Notes under the pieces: generated by a model
Database searches by the model: none
Told to the model about the DNA's origin: nothing
What the model saw: the letters and a program-made list of their open reading frames with translations, nothing else
Assembly: GCF_001544695.2 (NCBI RefSeq)
Contig: NZ_FCOM02000034.1
Span: forward strand, 20,830 to 84,829
Reading direction: 5' to 3'
DNA length: 64,000 nucleotides
From: Caballeronia arvi
GTDB taxonomy: Bacteria; Pseudomonadota; Gammaproteobacteria; Burkholderiales; Burkholderiaceae
Program-made: the position numbers and the translations under genes
Part shown: positions 61,325-64,000 of the stretch, piece after piece
How the letters are laid out: each line of letters starts with the position of its first letter
Position numbering within the stretch: the first letter of the stretch is position 1

Positions 61325-62245
61325 ATGAACGCCTTTGCCAGGACGTTAGTGCTGTTGCTGACCGTGTTCGCGCTGGCCGGAGCGTGCCCGGACCTGTTCG
61401 GCCAGGAAGCCGGCAATGCGGCAGACAGCAACGCCACGCGCCTGCGCGACAAGTACGAAAGCCTGAAGCCGCAGTTGAGCCACAACCCGTTCCACCGGGA
61501 GCTGTATCTCGAGTCGGCGGAAACGGGCTCTTCGCTCAAGGGCGATATTTACGCCGTGGTCGACTATCCGTTCGCGACTGTGAAGGATGCGCTCGATGAT
61601 CCGTCGCAGGGTCCGGCCAACTGGTGCGACGTGCTGATCCTGCACTTGAACATCAAGTATTGCCGCCCATCGACGAGCGGCGGCGGCACGCAGCTCAACG
61701 TGAACCTGGGCCGGAAAGTCGAAGAAAAACTCTCCTCCACCTACCGCGTGCAATTCAACTATCGCTCGGCCGCAGCGAGCACCGCATATTTCCAGGTCGA
61801 TCTGGATGCCGACACCGGACCGATGAGCACGAAGGATTACCGCATCGTGCTGGAGGCCACGCCGGTCGGGTCCGGACGCACGTTCCTGCATCTGACGTAT
61901 TCGTACGGATACGGCATGGCGGGACGCCTCGCGATGAAAACCTATCTGTCCACCATAGGCAGCGACAAGGTGGGTTTCACCACCGCGCGGGACGCGTCGA
62001 ACGGACAATCGGAATACATCGGCGGCGTCAGGGGACTCGTGGAGCGCAATACGATGCGCTATTACCTGGCGATCGACGCCTATTTGCAGGCCTTGTCGAG
62101 CCCGCCCGGCAAGCGCCTGGAGCAGCGCCTCGTCACCTGGTTCGACGCGACGGAAAAATACCCGCGCCAGTTGCACGAGGTCGATCGCGATGCGTATCTG
62201 ACGATGAAACGCAACGAATATCGGCGGCAGCAGAGTCCTGAATAA
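61325..62245 (+). CDS. Unknown exported protein, 306 residues
   Basis: The family is not recognised with confidence. There is an N-terminal signal (LVLLLTVFALAGAC), possibly a lipoprotein signal although AGAC is not an ideal lipobox. The mature part reads like a lipid- or ligand-binding START-type fold: GDIYAVVDYPFATVKDALDD, WCDVLILHLNIKYCR, then strands FQVDLDADTGPM and TFLHLTYSYGYG, and a C-terminal YYLAIDAYLQAL helix. Two cysteines (W-C-D and Y-C-R) may form a disulfide. The start at 61325 has AAAAAGGAGCG. The gene stands alone between two related hairpins. Confidence 0.78.
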   Translation: MNAFARTLVLLLTVFALAGACPDLFGQEAGNAADSNATRLRDKYESLKPQLSHNPFHRELYLESAETGSSLKGDIYAVVDYPFATVKDALDDPSQGPANWCDVLILHLNIKYCRPSTSGGGTQLNVNLGRKVEEKLSSTYRVQFNYRSAAASTAYFQVDLDADTGPMSTKDYRIVLEATPVGSGRTFLHLTYSYGYGMAGRLAMKTYLSTIGSDKVGFTTARDASNGQSEYIGGVRGLVERNTMRYYLAIDAYLQALSSPPGKRLEQRLVTWFDATEKYPRQLHEVDRDAYLTMKRNEYRRQQSPE

Positions 62246-62279
62246 CCGAGGTCACTGCCGCACTACTCGTTTTCCCCAT

Positions 62280-62298
62280 CCCTCTCGCCGCGAGAGGG
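62280..62298. repeat. Hairpin CCCTCTCG-CCG-CGAGAGGG
   Basis: An 8-bp perfect stem with a 3-base loop lies 35 bases after the stop of the unknown exported protein. It is related to the hairpin at 61204-61224 (shared CCCTCTC / GAGAGGG). It may aid termination but lacks a U-tract. Confidence 0.5.
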
Positions 62299-62386
62299 TG
62301 TCAGTTCGTAACCTTTAGCTAACCTTGATCGAGTGATAGGGCGCGTGCTCGTACGCTGCGTCCGACTTAAGAGACAAGGATATCTA

Positions 62387-63535
62387 ATGAAAGCGAGAAT
62401 GACTGGCGTTGCGGCTCTGATCGGTTTGTCGTCGGCTGCCGCGAATGCGCAATCCGCGGTGACGCTCTACGGGGTTGTCGATTCCGGGCTGCTTTATCAA
62501 AGCACTGCGGCGGCGTCGTTCGCGCCGAACGCGCCGAATCTCGGCAAGGTGTACCGCTTCAAGGACGGCGGCATCTATTCGAGCGGCTGGGGCATCAAGG
62601 GCACCGAGGACATCGGTGGCGGCTATCACGTCAACTTCAAGCTGCAAAGCTCGTTCGATAGCGGCACGGGCAGGTTCGGCCTGAGCGACACGCCGGGCGT
62701 CACCGCGCAATTCAACCAGTACGCGACGCTGGGCGTTTCAGGGCCATTCGGCAAGATCGATGCAGGCCGCCAGATCGTGCCGATGATCTGGGCGATGTAC
62801 GACACGGACGTGCGCGGCGCGCAGTACTTCGGCAGCATTCTGACCGCATGGCTCGGCATGAACCAGGCGGCGGGCTGGCCCGGCACGAGCACGAATGGCG
62901 CGATCGGCGCGCTGTATGACAGCAATGCGATCGTCTACGAGTCGCCGAAGTTCTATGGCGCGTCGGTCGCGCTGGAGTACGCGCCGGGCGGCGTCCCCGG
63001 TCACTTTCAGGGCGGCACGCGCGAATCGGCCGTCCTCAAGTATTCGAACTACGGCCTGAATCTCGCCGCGGCGTACTACAACGGCCACGACGCCAATCCC
63101 TTTCCCCCGACGTATCCCGCCACGCCGGCGATTCCGGCGACAGGGCAAGCCAACAACCGATTTCTCTACCTCGGCGCCCAGTACACGTTTTATGGTTTCT
63201 CGGTGTCCGGCTCATACGGTCATGGCAAGAACCCAGCGAACAGCAACCGTGCCGATATCGATATGTATTCAGCTGGCCTTGGCTATCGATTCACGCCCGC
63301 TTTGAAAGTGACATCCGGCTTCTACTACCTGAAGGACAACAACAACTCGACCAATCATTCGGCCGAGTTCGCAGTGGGCGCCGAATACAGCGTGTCCAAG
63401 CGCACGTTGGGGTATGTGCAGGTCGGTCACGTCGACAACCACGGCACGATGAATCAGACCATCGTCTATGGACAGCCGGTCGCGCCAGGCACTTCGACCA
63501 CGGCCGCGATGATCGGCGTGCGGCATAACTTCTGA
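62387..63535 (+). CDS. General porin, Burkholderia Porin_4 type
   Basis: This 382-residue protein has a signal peptide cleaved near ANAQ-SAVTLYG. Typical Gram-negative porin strands follow: SSGWGIKGTEDIGGGYHVNFKLQSSFDSGTG, then GPFGKIDAGRQ (the strand leading to the constriction loop). It ends in the terminal phenylalanine GVRHNF required for outer-membrane insertion. ACAAGGATATCTA precedes the ATG at 62387. It provides diffusion of small polar solutes. Confidence 0.95.
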   Translation: MKARMTGVAALIGLSSAAANAQSAVTLYGVVDSGLLYQSTAAASFAPNAPNLGKVYRFKDGGIYSSGWGIKGTEDIGGGYHVNFKLQSSFDSGTGRFGLSDTPGVTAQFNQYATLGVSGPFGKIDAGRQIVPMIWAMYDTDVRGAQYFGSILTAWLGMNQAAGWPGTSTNGAIGALYDSNAIVYESPKFYGASVALEYAPGGVPGHFQGGTRESAVLKYSNYGLNLAAAYYNGHDANPFPPTYPATPAIPATGQANNRFLYLGAQYTFYGFSVSGSYGHGKNPANSNRADIDMYSAGLGYRFTPALKVTSGFYYLKDNNNSTNHSAEFAVGAEYSVSKRTLGYVQVGHVDNHGTMNQTIVYGQPVAPGTSTTAAMIGVRHNF

Positions 63536-63574
63536 CAGAGCGGCGCACTCACTGCTTTTCTTATCGAGGTTGAA

Positions 63575-63835
63575 ATGAACATTCTGTTTCCGCACGTCGA
63601 CAGCATTTACATAGGCGAAGGTCCTATCTATTTCGATGCCATCGTGGATGGCGTCACGGTCAACTGCGTCCTGACGGAGCATGCGCTGGCGGCTGCCGCC
63701 GGCATCGATCACGTCGTTTCCCGGCGGGCAGCGTTCGCGTTCGGACAGCCCGCGATCAGGGAAGTCGTCGCTCGCCGGGCGAGGGAGTCGGCATTCGGGC
63801 CGGTTGTCATCACGCGGGCCGAAATTCGCGTTTGA
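63575..63835 (+). CDS. DUF1488-type small protein
   Basis: This 86-residue soluble protein reads MNILFPHVDSIYIGEGPIYF, then DAIVDGVTVNCVLTEHALAA and a basic C-terminus. It matches the DUF1488 pattern of a short beta segment plus VDGxxVxC and a helix. There is no known function. GAGG lies about ten bases upstream. It sits between the porin and citrate synthase genes. Confidence 0.75.
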   Translation: MNILFPHVDSIYIGEGPIYFDAIVDGVTVNCVLTEHALAAAAGIDHVVSRRAAFAFGQPAIREVVARRARESAFGPVVITRAEIRV

Positions 63836-63877
63836 ACGCGAGCGAACTCATCATCAAGTCTCATGGAACGCTTCAAC

Positions 63878-64000
63878 ATGAATCAATCAACCATCAAGGC
63901 GACGCTTTGTTTCAGCGACAACACGCCGAGCGTCGAAATGCCGATCTACAAGGGCACGATGGGCCCGGACGTGATCGACATCCGCAAGTTGTACGGTCAG
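63878..64000 (+). CDS. gltA: Citrate synthase, N-terminal part (runs off window)
   Basis: The first 41 codons encode MNQSTIKATLCFSDNTPSVE, then PIYKGTMGPDVIDIRKLYGQ. The GPDVIDIRKL segment is the hallmark N-terminus of type II citrate synthases. The enzyme condenses acetyl-CoA and oxaloacetate. An in-frame ATG at 63863 would add five residues; GGAA lies nine bases before 63878. The rest lies beyond base 64000, so an intact gene cannot be confirmed. Confidence 0.85.
   Translation, partial: MNQSTIKATLCFSDNTPSVEMPIYKGTMGPDVIDIRKLYGQ

Noticed and set aside
1..64000. CRISPR arrays, tRNA/rRNA genes, insertion sequences, integrases or phage genes
   Set aside because: None was seen on either strand; there are no regularly spaced repeats, transposase motifs or tRNA cloverleaf sequences.

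Overview
The window is a GC-rich, densely coded stretch of a Burkholderiaceae-type beta-proteobacterial replicon, most like Paraburkholderia, Caballeronia or Burkholderia. This is inferred from base composition, the Burkholderia-type general porin and citrate synthase N-terminus, and the DUF3300/DUF2950 stress cluster. No rRNA, tRNA, CRISPR array, insertion sequence or phage module was recognised.

Layout. 1-3177: end of a sugar-acid-type MFS transporter gene and an NAD(P)-binding/SAF-domain oxidoreductase, divergent from a GntR/FCD regulator, with repeated TGGYATACCR sites between them. 3287-5058: ECF sigma factor with membrane anti-sigma factor, divergent from a 78-residue unknown protein. 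5223-25712: a near-complete type VI secretion (T6SS) operon in the order hcp, tssA, B, C, E, F, G, clpV, DUF4280, vgrG, tagH, tssK, tssL (with OmpA domain), tssM, tagF. The tssM/tagF junction carries a perfect 159-bp tandem duplication. 25709-29674: convergent regulatory operon fecR-like, DUF3365 haem sensor with HAMP, ppkA, pppA. 29868-32159: an unknown 511-residue protein, a 44-residue small gene and a 130-residue zinc-ribbon-like protein. 32168-36310: lower protocatechuate/gallate 4,5-cleavage genes (LigJ-type hydratase, LigK/RraA-type aldolase) with an MFS transporter and a LysR regulator. 36550-43726: stress and ion-homeostasis genes (CBS-BON, tandem Usp, DUF3300 lipoprotein, DUF2950, KefB-like antiporter, AI-2E family permease). 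43749-47472: tripartite efflux system (NodT-type lipoprotein, HlyD-type adaptor, DUF2955 permease). 47570-50486: MltF-like transglycosylase and a membrane TAXI-type binding protein. 50495-57325: AraC regulator and a beta-oxidation set (acyl-CoA dehydrogenase, ETF-quinone oxidoreductase, thiolase, 3-hydroxyacyl-CoA dehydrogenase), convergent with a BKACE, MFS, hydrolase, DsbA-like operon (57353-61100). 61325-64000: unknown exported protein, porin, DUF1488 protein and the start of citrate synthase.

Most notable inference: the same promoter-like motif, GGAAYAR-N15-TGTTTTSS, lies at 4739-4768 (+), 29710-29739 (-) and 31666-31695 (-), each in front of a different transcription unit of the T6SS neighbourhood. 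A variant with a 14-base spacer precedes the ECF sigma gene itself. This suggests that the sigma/anti-sigma pair controls a local regulon made of the small 78-residue gene (perhaps reading through into hcp), the FecR/haem-sensor/kinase/phosphatase operon, and a candidate effector unit. Together with the absence of tssJ, this describes a T6SS under an unusual envelope- or redox-responsive control circuit.
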